Source of the DNA: Alternaria dauci
Lineage: Eukaryota > Ascomycota > Dothideomycetes > Pleosporales > Pleosporaceae
Reading direction: 5' to 3'
Assembly (NCBI RefSeq): GCF_042100115.1
Contig: NC_091281.1
Coordinates: 992,001 to 1,056,000, forward strand
Length of the DNA: 64,000 bases
This document shows positions 1 to 11,600 of the stretch, piece after piece (within the stretch, counting starts at the first letter, position 1; each line of letters begins with the position of its first letter). The notes under the pieces are model-generated. The model did not search any database. It was not told the origin of the DNA and saw only the letters and a list, made by a program, of their open reading frames with translations. A program made the translations under genes and the position numbers.

Positions 1-329
1 TGACCACTGGCGAATCCCCGCTGTTGTATGTTTTTGATGCTCTCTTTTTGCCTTGTCTTTCAAAGTAAACTCTACGCAAGAACCATGAGGAAGTATGGCA
101 TTGGATAACGACAGGACTTTTGTGTGACCGGCACCGGTTGGGACATTGAGGTTTGCTACTACAACACTAGGTATTTTTTTACGACGAATGCTAGTTAGCG
201 AGTAAAATGTGCCTTGCAGATGCGGAATAAAATGTCTACGGAGTCATAAGACCTGATGCTAACAATGAGCTGGCGACATATTGGAAGACTCAGCCTACAC
301 TATGCGCATCGCACTTATCTTTCCCCCAT
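1..329. other. Left-edge intergenic sequence
   Basis: No reading frame with coding character is visible on either strand. It lies 3' of the secreted-protein gene on the minus strand, so it should contain that gene's 3' UTR. Confidence 0.5.
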
Positions 330-812
330 CTAAATCGCAATACTTCCACACCAGAAATCTGCCACGCACACTGTCGTCTCTCCTCCCAGCACTCCAGCAC
401 CAAGTCGAAACGTACTCGTTCCATCCCTGAAGCAAACAAACTCCTCCTTGAGGTTCCCATCTTCTGTCAAGATCGCCGAGCCCGCAAGTTCGCTCTTTGG
501 CAGCGTATCAGCACTCTGTGCAATTCTAGATTCAAAGACACCAGACTCGAGGGTTACGCGCCGAGTGAAACCAGCCCACTGTATAGCGCGCGGAGAAGAT
601 ACGGTGCCGATGTCTGTGGGGTTGTTGGTGGATGCGGAGCCGCTGTAGAGGATCGCGGAAGATAAGGTTGTGTCGGCAGCAAGGGACCGCGTGGTGCAGG
701 TGGTCAGGTAGACATTTTTTGGAGAGCCCATTGGGATGGCTCGAGGTGCTATTGGGGTGGCAGAGGTGAGGATCGCTGGCGATGCGATGAGGACAGCGAT
801 GGCGATGCGCAT
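330..812 (-). CDS. Small secreted protein, 160 aa, function unknown
   Basis: A single-exon gene predicting a 160-residue protein. I chose the ATG at 812 rather than the in-frame ATG at 839. From 812 the protein opens with a typical signal peptide (MRIAIAVLIASPAILTSA, then TPIAPRA with a likely cleavage after Ala), while the longer form puts nine polar residues before the hydrophobic core. The mature part has four cysteines, three of them in the last third (VCF, then VCV and WC), so two disulfides are possible. A W-A-G-F/T-R-R segment sits near the middle. There are no transmembrane segments after the signal. It resembles uncharacterised fungal secreted proteins in size and cysteine content; I cannot assign a function. 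An effector-like role is only a possibility. Confidence 0.72.
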   Translation of the reverse strand: MRIAIAVLIASPAILTSATPIAPRAIPMGSPKNVYLTTCTTRSLAADTTLSSAILYSGSASTNNPTDIGTVSSPRAIQWAGFTRRVTLESGVFESRIAQSADTLPKSELAGSAILTEDGNLKEEFVCFRDGTSTFRLGAGVLGGETTVCVADFWCGSIAI

Positions 813-1379
813 CGTAGTCGTTCGTTGTGAGAGCAGCACGGAGTCAAGCTTACAAGTTGATATAATGATGGATCAGAACCACCAAGTACATGGAAGATGA
901 GTATTCGAGGAACTAGGTCTTTAGTATATCTCTATCCCAAGCTTGTAACCCGATCACATGCTATTCTCGCATCAAAGCCTCTCCAACCTGGAATACCACC
1001 GACACTCTTCTCGTCTATATTGATGGGTCTTTTGGCTAAATGAACACTTGTTGAGCATCTGCATCCCATCTCCTGGTTACAACACGATGTTTTAGATGAA
1101 GCTGCATACAGTGTTGTATACGAGCAATACCAGCTGCATGGTAAGCCACCCCTGCCGCCTTTAACGATCGGCTGAGATTTTCGGTAATCTGTTGCAGGTC
1201 CAGAGCGAGATGATGGTCAACTGATCAAGGCTATCGCAGTTCTGATGAACAAGTCAAAAGCTGAGTCCAAATCCACATTTCGCTAGATCTTGGAGGAAAA
1301 GTGAAAATAGGTGTCGGTTCAGAACATGAAATCCACATGGGATATTGAGAACTAAATATAGGTAGGTGCAGAACTTCGT
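813..1379. other. Spacer between the secreted-protein gene and DBP4
   Basis: About 570 bp. It must hold the promoter of the secreted-protein gene (minus strand) and the 3' UTR of DBP4 (also minus strand). I see no ORF or RNA gene. Confidence 0.5.
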
Positions 1380-3859
1380 TCAACCCAACAACCCGGCAGC
1401 GATCGCCTCCATATCTTCCAGTGTCTCCGGCTCCTCCACTCTGTGCGTCGCCTTTGCCTTCTTCCTCTTCTTGGTCTTTTCTTCATCCTCGGAATCAGAC
1501 TGGAACCATTTCTTCTGTTTCTTCGGCTGCTCTTCTTGCTCCTCTTCGTCTTCATCATCACTGTATTCTGCATCCGCCCTGAAGTTGGCCAAAAGGTCCT
1601 CACCAGGATCAGGAAGTTCGACACCCGCATCCTCACCACCTTCACCAGCCAACTCGGCCCTCTCCCTTTCTTTGCGTTTGAGCATTCGCTCCTTTCTCTT
1701 CGCCTTCGCGGTCGCCTTATCCTCGACATCGGCGGTTTGAACGACCTCACGTGCTGCCTCGATGAACTTTTGGCGTTGCTCTTCTGGCAGACCTTTGGCG
1801 CGCCATTGCTCCTCGTCTTCGAGTTCGTAGACCTCGTGCGGGTTGCCTTCGTCGTCATAGACGAGCTTCTTTCCTTTGTCCATAAGTTTGGTGAGCTTCT
1901 TCTTAGATTGTAGGAGTTTTTCGCGGCGGTTACTGTCAACGACGATTGGTTGAGAAGCACCGGCAATGTGAACAAGGCGACCACCGGGTGGAACTTCCGG
2001 AGCTTTATTAGAGTCGAGGTCGCCCGAATCATCGTCAGCTGGGATTCGTCGTTTGACGGCCATAAAGTCGTCGTCGGCTGCGTTGTTCGTCGCTCCGGCG
2101 CCACTGAATTCGTCTGCCTGGGCCTCATCGTCTCCATCCCTGACCAGCTTCTGGTAATGCTCTGCCAAGACGTCCTGGTTCTTACGCTCGAACATGCGGT
2201 CGTATTTGGTTCGCACAGGTTTGTCTGCCTTTTGAACCTCTTCAGCGTCCGAAGAGTCTGAAACTTCAATCATTCGTCTTGATGCATGTTTCCTCTGCTT
2301 GCTATCATCATCCTTCAAGAACTTGATCTTTGGTGTTCCCGGTAGACCCAAGCTAGCCGCGTATGCTTCCAAATTGTACTCCTTGAGCTTGAACACTTCC
2401 TTGTCTTTTTGAAGATATATCGATTTGACGTGCGTCATGAATGCTTTCTGACCAAGGTATTTGAGAGCTGGGTCCTGGAAGCACATGTTCTGTAGCTGTT
2501 CTTTGATTGATTGACGCTTCTTTTGTCGTACGTTGATCATCTCGACGGGCACTCTTTTGGCCTCCAAGCGCTTGAGCATACCCTCCTCTTCGCTTGGTGC
2601 TAGGAACAGCACTCCGCGTCCCTCCCGATTGTACCGTGCTGTTCGGCCGACACGGTGAATGTATGTGTCGACATCATCCGGGCAATCGACCTGAATTACG
2701 AAATCAACCGCTGGAAAGTCCAGTCCTCGGGCTGCGACATCTGTCGCAAATAGACAGGAATGTTTCGCCGCAGAGAACTTTGCCGTCGTGTCAAGTCGAG
2801 CTCCCTGTTTTTGACGACCGTGGATATGGAGAAGCGGTATACCAGGCTGCATGTGACGGAAAGCTTCATAGACGAATCGAACCGTCTTTGCAGACGAAAA
2901 GAAGCAAAGAATCTTGGACTTCTTGCTCGCCTGTATGAAACTCCACAAGGTGTCCAGCTTTTCCTCAATCGGGCAAACAATGTAATTTTGTGTAAGTCCC
3001 TTTGGGGTTGCGCTCTTGTCCTCGGCGTGTACGGATACGTATTCGGGGTCCTGGAGACTCAAGCGAGCCAGGTCGGAGACCTTCTTTGACTGTGTAGCCG
3101 AGAAGAGCAGTGTCTGCCTTTCCTTGGGAAGATATTCGAGGATGGCATCGACATCCCGCTGGAAGCCCATATCAAGAATTCGATCTGCCTCGTCCAGAAC
3201 CAACATCTTCAAGTCGTCGACCTGGAAGGCAGCTGTTTGCGACAGGTGCTGTAGCATACGGCCTGGTGTTGCGACGAGAATGTTCATCTTGGTCAGAGCC
3301 TCCCTCTCATCCTGCAAGCTCTTTCCTCCAATCAGCAGACCCGCCGCAAACATATGGCCATGTCGTCCGATCTTGCGCAAGACATCGAATATCTGGATAG
3401 CGAGTTCTCGGGTTGGGGATAGGATCAAGGCACCCAAGCCAGCGTCGGGCCCAACGTGCTGGTGGCGGTACAGATTCTCTAGTACAGGTACGATGAAGGA
3501 GAGCGTCTTTCCGCTGCCAGTCTTGGCGGCACCGAGGATGTCGTGTCCCTGTAGGGCCAAGGGTATGGCTTTTGCCTGCACATCGGTCATGACGGCAAAG
3601 TGCGACGATTTGAGGCCTTGCTTGGTTGGGTCGGAGAGCGGGAGGTCGGTGAAGTCTTTGTAACTGCCATTTTTGGGGTCCTATGCACAGTCACTTTGCT
3701 GCGCTCCATGCCGCCTGCAAGTTGCTGCATACATACCAGTGCCTGGACTGCTTGGTCCAGCTTCGCGACGTCTACATCGTCGCGCGTCCTCTTCTTGATG
3801 TTCTCCCTCTTCTTGACCTTGGTAGGTCGCGTGCGACCAGTGAATCCAGGGGCGACCAT
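1380..3859 (-). CDS. DBP4: ATP-dependent RNA helicase Dbp4 (Hca4), DEAD-box
   Basis: Two exons, 3859..3737 and 3680..1380, with a 56-nt intron (GTATGT...CATAG, phase 0), giving 807 aa; yeast Hca4 is about 770 aa. Visible helicase motifs are Walker A AKTGSGKT (93-100), PTRELA, TPGR, DEAD (204-207), SAT (235-237) and [13 protein letters not shown]. The core is followed by a long charged, Lys/Glu-rich C-terminal half typical of Dbp4. The family acts in the nucleolus, unwinding U14 snoRNA/pre-rRNA duplexes in small-subunit processome maturation. The protein opens [14 protein letters not shown], and the first in-frame ATG is used. It is head-to-head with the J-protein gene, with 288 bp between start codons. 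The assignment to Dbp4 rather than another DEAD-box subfamily rests on the whole-protein layout and is confident. Confidence 0.93.
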
Positions 3860-4147
3860 TTCAGCGCATAATCTCGTCTTCGGCTTGCTTCGGTGTGGAG
3901 GCTGGCTGGCGCATCGCGAGAGAACTTTTTGGTGGAGAACTTAGGCTCGTGTGGCCCGTGCGCTTTCGCCGCGGGGATTCACGCGCCATCGCGTGCTGCT
4001 GTTTTCACCGTTACTCGCACCACCAACGCCAGGAAGCAGCTTAGTGCAGCTTGGGGACTCGTGACCTCTTCCTTTTACTGTCTCCAGACACCAGCATACC
4101 AAATTCCCTCTGTACCCAAACCAAGACAACGCCTCCGTACCGTCACC

Positions 4148-4883
4148 ATGGCCGACGACGATATCGATGCTCAGCTCGCGGGCCTCGGCAAGGAGCTTGA
4201 CAAGGACGCTGAGATAGACCGTAAGTTGCACGCCAGAGTTACTCCCTTCCACCAGAGAATAAAGTTTACCATATTTCAATTTCTTACACTATACTGGCAT
4301 ACTAACAAACACAGGCATCCGCAGTGTGTTCAGTCTCGACGCCTACGCCGTCCTCGATCTCCAGCCTGGTGTCCCCGAATCCGACATCAAGAAAGTCTAC
4401 CGCGCAAAGTCCCTCCTGATCCATCCCGACAAGACCAAAAACGAGCTCGCCCCCGATGCCTTTGACCGCCTCAAGAAAGCCCAGACGGTCCTACTCGACG
4501 AGAAGCTGCGCGCCGAGCTAGACGAGAACATTGCCGATGCGCGTATGCTGCTCATGCGAGAGAAGAAGCTCACAGCCGACGACGAAGAGACACGCAGCGA
4601 GGAGTTTGCCAAGGAGTGGAGGCAAAAGGTCATCTGGGTCATCAGAGACAACGAAATGAGGAAGCAGAGGCAAATGAAGGCTGCCATGAGAGAAGAGGGA
4701 CGTGCACAGAGGAAGGAAGATGAGGAGATCAAAGAGCGCAAGAGGAAGAGAGAGCAGGAGGAAGCTTGGGAGAAGACCAGGGACACGCGCATCAACAGCT
4801 GGAGGGACTACCAGCAAGGAAAGAAGCCAGAGCCCGCTGACGGCGCAAAGAAGAAGAAGAAGAAGGTCAAGGCTTTGGGATAA
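4148..4883 (+). CDS. J-domain protein, DNAJC8/Spf31-like splicing factor
   Basis: Two exons, 4148..4220 and 4315..4883, with a 94-nt intron (GTAAGT, branch ACTAAC, ACAG; phase 1). The product is 213 aa. The J domain runs from about residue 30 to 95, with the HPD tripeptide at 61-63 (LLIHPDKTK). It is followed by a long Glu/Lys/Arg-rich helical region and a Lys-rich tail (KKKKKK near the end) that could serve nuclear localisation. This layout matches human DNAJC8 and fission-yeast Spf31, J proteins found with the spliceosome; the role in splicing is inferred from the family. The start has a good context (CACCATGG). It is divergent from DBP4 and shares its 288-bp promoter interval. Confidence 0.88.
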
Positions 4884-6557
4884 TCCCTTTCAGTCTGTTG
4901 ACGGCGTCCAGTCCTTGGCAAGACAGACTGTCTTGTTCCAATTGTACTTTCACAACCAAGATACCCATTTGTTCTTAACGCTGCATATCAATAAGCATCT
5001 TGCATTGTTCACCAAAATATGTGCATACCACATTTCATCGATTCTGACGCCCAGCATCCTCATTTCCACCACAACCCTGTCTCGCGTTCCGTCGCATCTG
5101 GTAGGCGCAACTCGCCAACAGTGTATTCGTCACAGCATTTGAGTTTGGCCAACCCGTAGTAGCTGTTTCATATTTCGAGGCTTGTACCACAATAGACGCC
5201 TCAACCGATCATGGAACGGGAACGCGATTTCACATGACATTTGAAAAGCGCACTCTAAACAATCAAGACGCGTGAAAGAAGGACTTGAATGCCGCTCTTT
5301 TTCTCACACTTGTATTTCCACATGGAAAGATAGCTAGTATATCCCATGTGCTACATCCGACTTCAGTTGTTTCTCAACAACCTTGAACGAAAATGCGACA
5401 AATGGGTATATCCTCCACTGGCCTAGCAGCCAATACTTGCCCAACCCCCACACGCACACACTATCTTTAGAGCACAGCCAGGCTGCCGTATGCTCACGGT
5501 TCTGTTTATATATACTTCCGGACTTGTATCCGTGGTTCTCTTGTCGAAAGAGAAAGATATGTTCAAAGTTGAATGTGACTCCAAGAATAGAAATGCTCGG
5601 ACCAAATGTGACCCTCGTCCCTGATAATTTCCCCAGGCCTGGCGTCATCTGTCCAAGAGTCCAACTTCCCGTATATATGTGGTGTTGACTCAATGCTCAT
5701 GGGGCTGCTCAGCAGATTTCCCTATGACGTGCTCTTGGCCCGAGGGTAATTCCCTTGCTGCTCCGCTTCCTAAGACCAACAGAAACATACACTCCTTCCA
5801 CCAACTTCTGCTAATCGAACCAGCGCACTAATGTCCTTCATCTACAAATGCGGATTGTAAGGCGAGCGGCATCCCACTTGTCGGATGATGATGAAACACC
5901 AATGCGAGGGCACGGATCACCCGTGGTACAATACGTGGAAGATTTATACAACGAGTGCAGAGATGGAAGATTGCGATGACAACCCAGGGCGACGTAGGGA
6001 AGAAAATATAAAAAGAATGAGCGCTCTGAATGACCGAACGGTCGAACAAGGTCTTGACGGATCGATATCGGGACATGCGACTATATTGAAACAGAAGCCG
6101 AGGCCAAGTGCGATGTACATGCTAACGGCGTCAAGAGGGAGCAACAGAAGAATCAAGATGCGATACGCAACAAATTTGAGCGGGCAAGCTCCCAGCTTAT
6201 GGCTTGTTGCAGGAGAAAAGACAGAAAGACAAGTGGTAACGCCGGAAATGCAACGCAAATGACAGACACGCAAAAAATGCATCCAAGAGCAATGAGGAAA
6301 TGAGTATGGAAAGCAAGGGCCAGTCAATGTCGTCGCCCGTGTGCAACATGCGCCATCCCGCTCGAATGCGTCGGGTTTCAGTCGGACAAGGGAACCCGTC
6401 CGTCGGTACCCTTTTACCACAGCAACCTCTTTGGAAACACATGGTCCCTTCGTTTCCGCGAAGACCCCGCCCGCAGCTTATGCCCCACGTACCATGTCAT
6501 CTTCGTCAGTTGCGTCTCAGGAACGCATTGCTGCTCATCTTCCTCGGTCCTACCGGC
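4884..6557. other. Convergent 3' flanks of the J-protein and Zn2Cys6 genes
   Basis: About 1.7 kb between two genes that point at each other. ORFs here are short, overlap on both strands and lack coding character. I see nothing beyond probable 3' UTRs. Confidence 0.5.
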
Positions 6558-8632
6558 TCAGTCCAGCACCTCGTGTATATTCAGACGCCGCCGCTTGCCC
6601 GTCTCAGGCGATTCAGGCCTCCGCTGTTCGGCGCCACTCGATGGGGAGTCGCGTGGTCGCACACGCTCACGTTCCAAGGCGCCAGCACCTGTTTCGACGT
6701 GTAGTGGTGAACCGAGCGGTGCCAGCCCTGTTCGGATAGGTGGGAGGTGCAGACCTTCGAGACGCGGAGGGCGATTGAGCTCCCGTGAGGGTTCCGAAGT
6801 TCCTGCTGATGGCCGGGAATTTTGCGTGTATGGCGAAGGATATGCGCTTGGTGTGGGTTGTGGAGGTACCTGGTGTGTGGGGAAATACCCTGATTCCGGG
6901 CCTCCAGTTGGGGAGTAGCCGTGTGATGGGCTGCTCTTGTAAGAGCTGGGACTAAATGTAGGAAGAGATGTTCGGATTGACGAAAAGTTGAAGAAGGGCG
7001 AGTTTGGTGCAGAGCTGTTCGTCGATGTTCGTCGATCTTGATGTGGCGTGTACTGCGCGACTGGAGCCACTACCGGTGCCGACATCGTCTGTGAAGTATG
7101 TCTTGCGGTTGAAGTAGCTGACTGCTGCGTCAGAAGAGCCGGACCCGTGTGCCTGGGCGGTGAGCAAACGACTAGAGTGACAAAGTAAAGAGACGTTCTA
7201 GCAAGCCGAATCTGGACCTGCAGCGACTGGTACTGTCCACTACTGGGGAGGCGGAAGCTGAGGAACATGGACCTGTTGGTATAACCCTGGGTGAAATGGT
7301 CAATGTCATGGTCTGCGACAGAATCCATCACTGCGCGCATAGGATCTTGTCCGATCGGAGTGATGGGCGCCATATACGCCGGCTCCCGTTCGTCACGCTC
7401 ATCGCGCAGCTCGTTTCGCAGACGCTGCATGCTTTCGTTTTCCTGAGCTTCCAGAAGATCACCAAGATGTTTACCCCTGATGTCCCCGAGGAAGGACACA
7501 AGGTCCGCAAAAGCCCGGTTTGCTTTTTGTATTACCAGGTCCAGATTGAGGTAAATGACAGGCAGCTTTTGGTACGCCATGTTCGGTCCCGCGCCGAAGG
7601 GAGGTAACTGCACTCCCCCGTAGTCGCTGGCTGTATCTCTGGGTGCAGATGCAGCTGAATGCAGCTCTTTTTGGTGGGTGCTACTCTCCAAAACTCGCGG
7701 AGGTTCGAAGGCTCGATATGGTTGAGATAATGGGTACGCCGGTTGATGTGCGTGAGGTTCCGAGGTAGGTGGCGCTCCTATGAGCTGGGTAGGTGGTGGT
7801 CTTCCGTCTTCTGATCTGGTAAATTCCCTGTCATCCCTTAGTCGTGGCCGTCCTCTCTTCTTATGTTGCACATCTTTGCAGGTATCCTGTTTGACGGGTT
7901 AGTTCTGTTCTGCGAGCCATTTGCTACCTTGGCCTTCTGTTGCGGAGCAAAGATACTGACCTGCTTTCCAGAAGCGACGCAACGTCCACAAGGGCGTTGG
8001 ATGTCGCAGCTGAGATGCGCCTTCTTACAATTAACACAGGCCGACGCCACGTGTGCTTTGGTTCTTCGCGCTGGTTTGGTAGGCCTTGCCGGCGGAGGTG
8101 CAATCATTGCGCCTTGCTGCCCCATCGGACCCTGATGTTGAACTCCAGCATAAGGGGGCAAGCTAGCATTTTGGTAGCCATAGCCGTAGTTGTTAGGGAG
8201 AGCATGGGGGTAAGATTGGTGCTCGAGAGGACGTCCGGGCTGGTAAGGACGTCCAGGCTGGAAGAGAAGTCCTTGGATACCCTGCTGGGTGTCCCCTGGG
8301 TAAGGTGGTGGCTGCAGAGGAAGAGCATGCGCATTCGACGTGGATCGCGGATCGTATACTGACGGTAGAGTCGGCGGTTGAGTCAAACTATCCTGCCTTT
8401 GGGATGTGCCTGCCAGCGGAGGGTAAGAGAGGCGCGCAGATTCAGCTGACTGTGCTGGTCGACGAGAAGGGGAATGAGATTCGGACATGGGCGGAGACGG
8501 GTAGCCCTGTTGCTCAAGCCTGGTAGGACTGAATTTTGACCGGAATTTGCTGAGGCCGTCTTCGGGGTCTGGATGCCGCCCGAATGGCGTAGAGAGGAGT
8601 GAGGTCGGACCAGGCAATACCAGGCTCTGCAT
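6558..8632 (-). CDS. Zn(II)2Cys6 transcription factor with a PAS-like region
   Basis: Two exons, 8632..7961 and 7886..6558, with a 74-nt intron (GTCAGT...AACAG, phase 0), giving 666 aa. A low-complexity Pro/Gln/Ser-rich N-terminus of about 180 residues leads to a basic stretch and a binuclear zinc cluster with Cys at 199, 202, 209, 215, 218 and 227 (C-x2-C-x6-C-x5-C-x2-C-x8-C). It is followed by KKRGRPRLRDD, an AT-hook-like basic segment. The intron falls between the fifth and sixth zinc ligands, so the cluster exists only in spliced mRNA. A PAS-like segment follows (LPVIYLNLDLVIQKANRAF...). The C-terminal half is Ser/Pro-rich with KRRR near the end. The layout recalls the AcuK/Ert1/Rds2 group of carbon-source regulators, which pair this zinc cluster with a PAS domain, but orthology is not established. 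Confidence 0.85.
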
Positions 8633-11600
8633 AGTTTGACCACCGCGCGCTCAGACGCCGCGTCAGCAGCAGGAGCACAATGGTTAGAGGTATGGCAGGA
8701 TCGAACAAGTCTGCGGCCCCGCACGATACCCTTCGGACTGCGAAGCAAGAAAGGGCACGGTACGGAGATGTTGGCGTGGCTGTATGATGAGGCCTGCATG
8801 GCGTCCAAGGTAAGCTAGTGTACAAGCGAGGAAAAGATCAAGACAATGACCAAACATAGGGCATTCCCTTGGGCTTGGACATTGGACAACACGATAATTG
8901 CAAATGCCCAAGAGACCCCCCCGTACCAGGTGGCGGCATTGTGCCAGCCGCCATGGAGACTCCGACACAGAAGACGGGATGGAAGGCAAAAAGGGAGACA
9001 TGGAAATACCTTTTGATAGTCTTGGGAAGGGTTGGACGACTGCTCAGACTCCTGGATGGTTCCGAGGTTAGAATGGACAAGATGTCGAGCGAGTATCAGG
9101 CTGGCCTTGGTGGCAGCTGCAGGCGACGGGGCGGCGAGGAAGAGAAGAGGCGAGATGGTGGTGATGTATGCGGTGGGACCAATGGGGGTTTGGGATGGCA
9201 ATTCGTCAAAGACCAGAGAAGACGACTGTCATTCGGCGGACATTCCCCAGTAATAACCACAATCGGTTATGGAGATTCTACTCACAGATCTTTGCTAAAT
9301 CCCTGTCGAGTGGTGCATGGCGGGCCATCCAGGAGAAGGGGGCCACGATGAGTTCCGGGCAACGGGAGCAGGGAAGGAAGCGTCTCGGGGACAGCTACAT
9401 GCTTCCCTCGTTCGGCTGATGGTTCTTCGACATTTCTGCTAGGCCGATTTTCCCAGTCGGTCGATGCACCCGCGGAATCACACATGCACGGCCGCCAGTT
9501 GAAAGCGTGCATGGGCAGTGCGGGTTGGGGAGCCTGGTCAGAGGCCGCTCAACCCCCTGTCTTCCGCACCGTCCTCGAGCCGGGGTGTGCTAACGAGATG
9601 TGGTCGCGCTTCTGCGCGCTATTGCACCATTGTTTTGCAGCCGCCCAGGCAAACTTTCAATTGAAGCATAGCATAAGTCGGCGCCCTTAATCCTCGGCGT
9701 GCGCTTATGTGCGACCCAGAAATTGCCTTTTCTATACCCTATCCGGCAACCATGGCGCCGCAGAGACGACACCAAAATGGGCAGCTAGCAACTGTAAAGG
9801 AAGGAAGTTATATCCACCCACCCAAGTCCTGCCACCAGCAGCCATGAGGTGAGCATTGCGAAAAAGAATTGTGGCTCCCACTGACAGGCCCGCGGTTCTG
9901 GTCCACTATCAAGACGCTTGTCACTGTCAGTCGCGCTTCCGGACCCTTCAGACCAACCACTGCATTGATCGCCTCGCAGGTCTTTTCGCACCGACCGACG
10001 GTCGCAGCGGAACATCTCGCCTCGTAGCGGCTGCGCTGCATGGACTGCCGGGGGAAGCTTGCTCAGGGTCTTGCTGTCGCGACAAAAGCACCACTGCACA
10101 CTGCGCTCTGATGACGCACTCAGCTGGCGCAAACTTTATCGCTGCTAACAAAAATTGGTTACACACCCGATGCTGCAGATCGACGCCTTTCTTGCGGATA
10201 TGGCTGACACGACGACGCCTTGATGTGGAGTTTTCCGTCAATGCATTGTTTGAAGTCACCCTTTTCCCTAAAAGCAAAGTAGCCATCATCTCCCCTGGCT
10301 GCAGGCACGTCGTCCGACGGAAACTATCTTCACTCGACGTATCTGTGGGGTATACTGCTTGTCATGCCATGCGCTACGCCTTAGTGGCATGTCGCTGGCG
10401 CTGCCTAGCTTTTGTAGGCTTGTACTGTATGGCGCGGATGATGAATCTGGCGGATGCAATGCGCTCTGGTTCAGAACGTGCATGCGACGGTAGGCTGCAT
10501 CTGCTGGCATCTCCTCCCGTAGTCGCTGCTAAAATGTCTTTTGTACATGTTAGAATGTGGCGCATACGCTTAATACCTTCTTCTGCATGCCCAGCGATGA
10601 GTGCATCAGAGGTCAAACAGCGGACTCGGTGCATTTGAGTCGATCTTCTCGACCTGCAGGCACATGGCCGGGCGGTCCAGCGTTCCAGCCGCCCGAAGTG
10701 GTGTGCTTCGACGTGGCATCCAGTGCTGAGCGCGAAGCGTAGTCATAGTGCAGTCGTCAAAACAAGCCAGAGGTATATCATGCACCCATTATAGGCCTCG
10801 GCCGTGTCGCATTCGGATAGCACACATAAAATACTCCGGTGGGTATATCGATCGAACGCGCTGGCGCTGTCGACGATCTGCCCGCAAACTGTCCGAGCCA
10901 CCACGGCATGACCACCGATATTGCTCGAGCTATTGCAGTGTGCGCAGCATTGACGATGTGCAGCCGAAGCCTGGGTTGGCGGTACCACACATATTGCAGT
11001 GTGAATGTAATCTGAGCTAGCCAAGCATGTGATGACGGGCTGTCGACTTTACTAAGATGAGGTATCAGCGACGCTGCCGTCTTGCGTAAGAGCAACGGCT
11101 CCGGTGTCTTAGTGCCCCCGACTTCTTCTTCATGACGGCTAGCCAGCCGTGCATTCGCATTGAGAAGGTGGAACGGCGACTGCGGCAGGGCAAACTTATG
11201 ATGCTGCACCACGGAGGAAAGCCATGTTCACCGGTGATGCTTGTCCCCAACGCGGAATAGCGGTAAGGTGAGCCGACTGCCGTGAAGATCAATGCCGCGT
11301 TTAGGGCAGAGGTGGGTGTGTATATCTTTACACTAACTGGGGATAAGTCATCCTTGCAAGAGCATTGTATATCGTCCACCGTAATACCCGTCGTGACAAT
11401 TTGGAATTGTCTAATAACTTCAATACTTACGATCTGCAGCCACAGGGCTTTGCACATATCCCATCACCTTGGATGTGCAGGGGCTCAACGTGCTCGCGAG
11501 TAAACCATGTCTGCACACGTCCACTCTGCTCTCTGCGGCTTAAACCGAGATCACGCTGCAGGGGGCATGACTCAAAGACTGGGTCCTGCACGAGCGTTTC

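Noticed and set aside
1352..2269. 305-codon ORF, Arg/Ser-rich, minus strand
   Set aside because: It is a frame-shifted shadow of the charged C-terminal half of DBP4.
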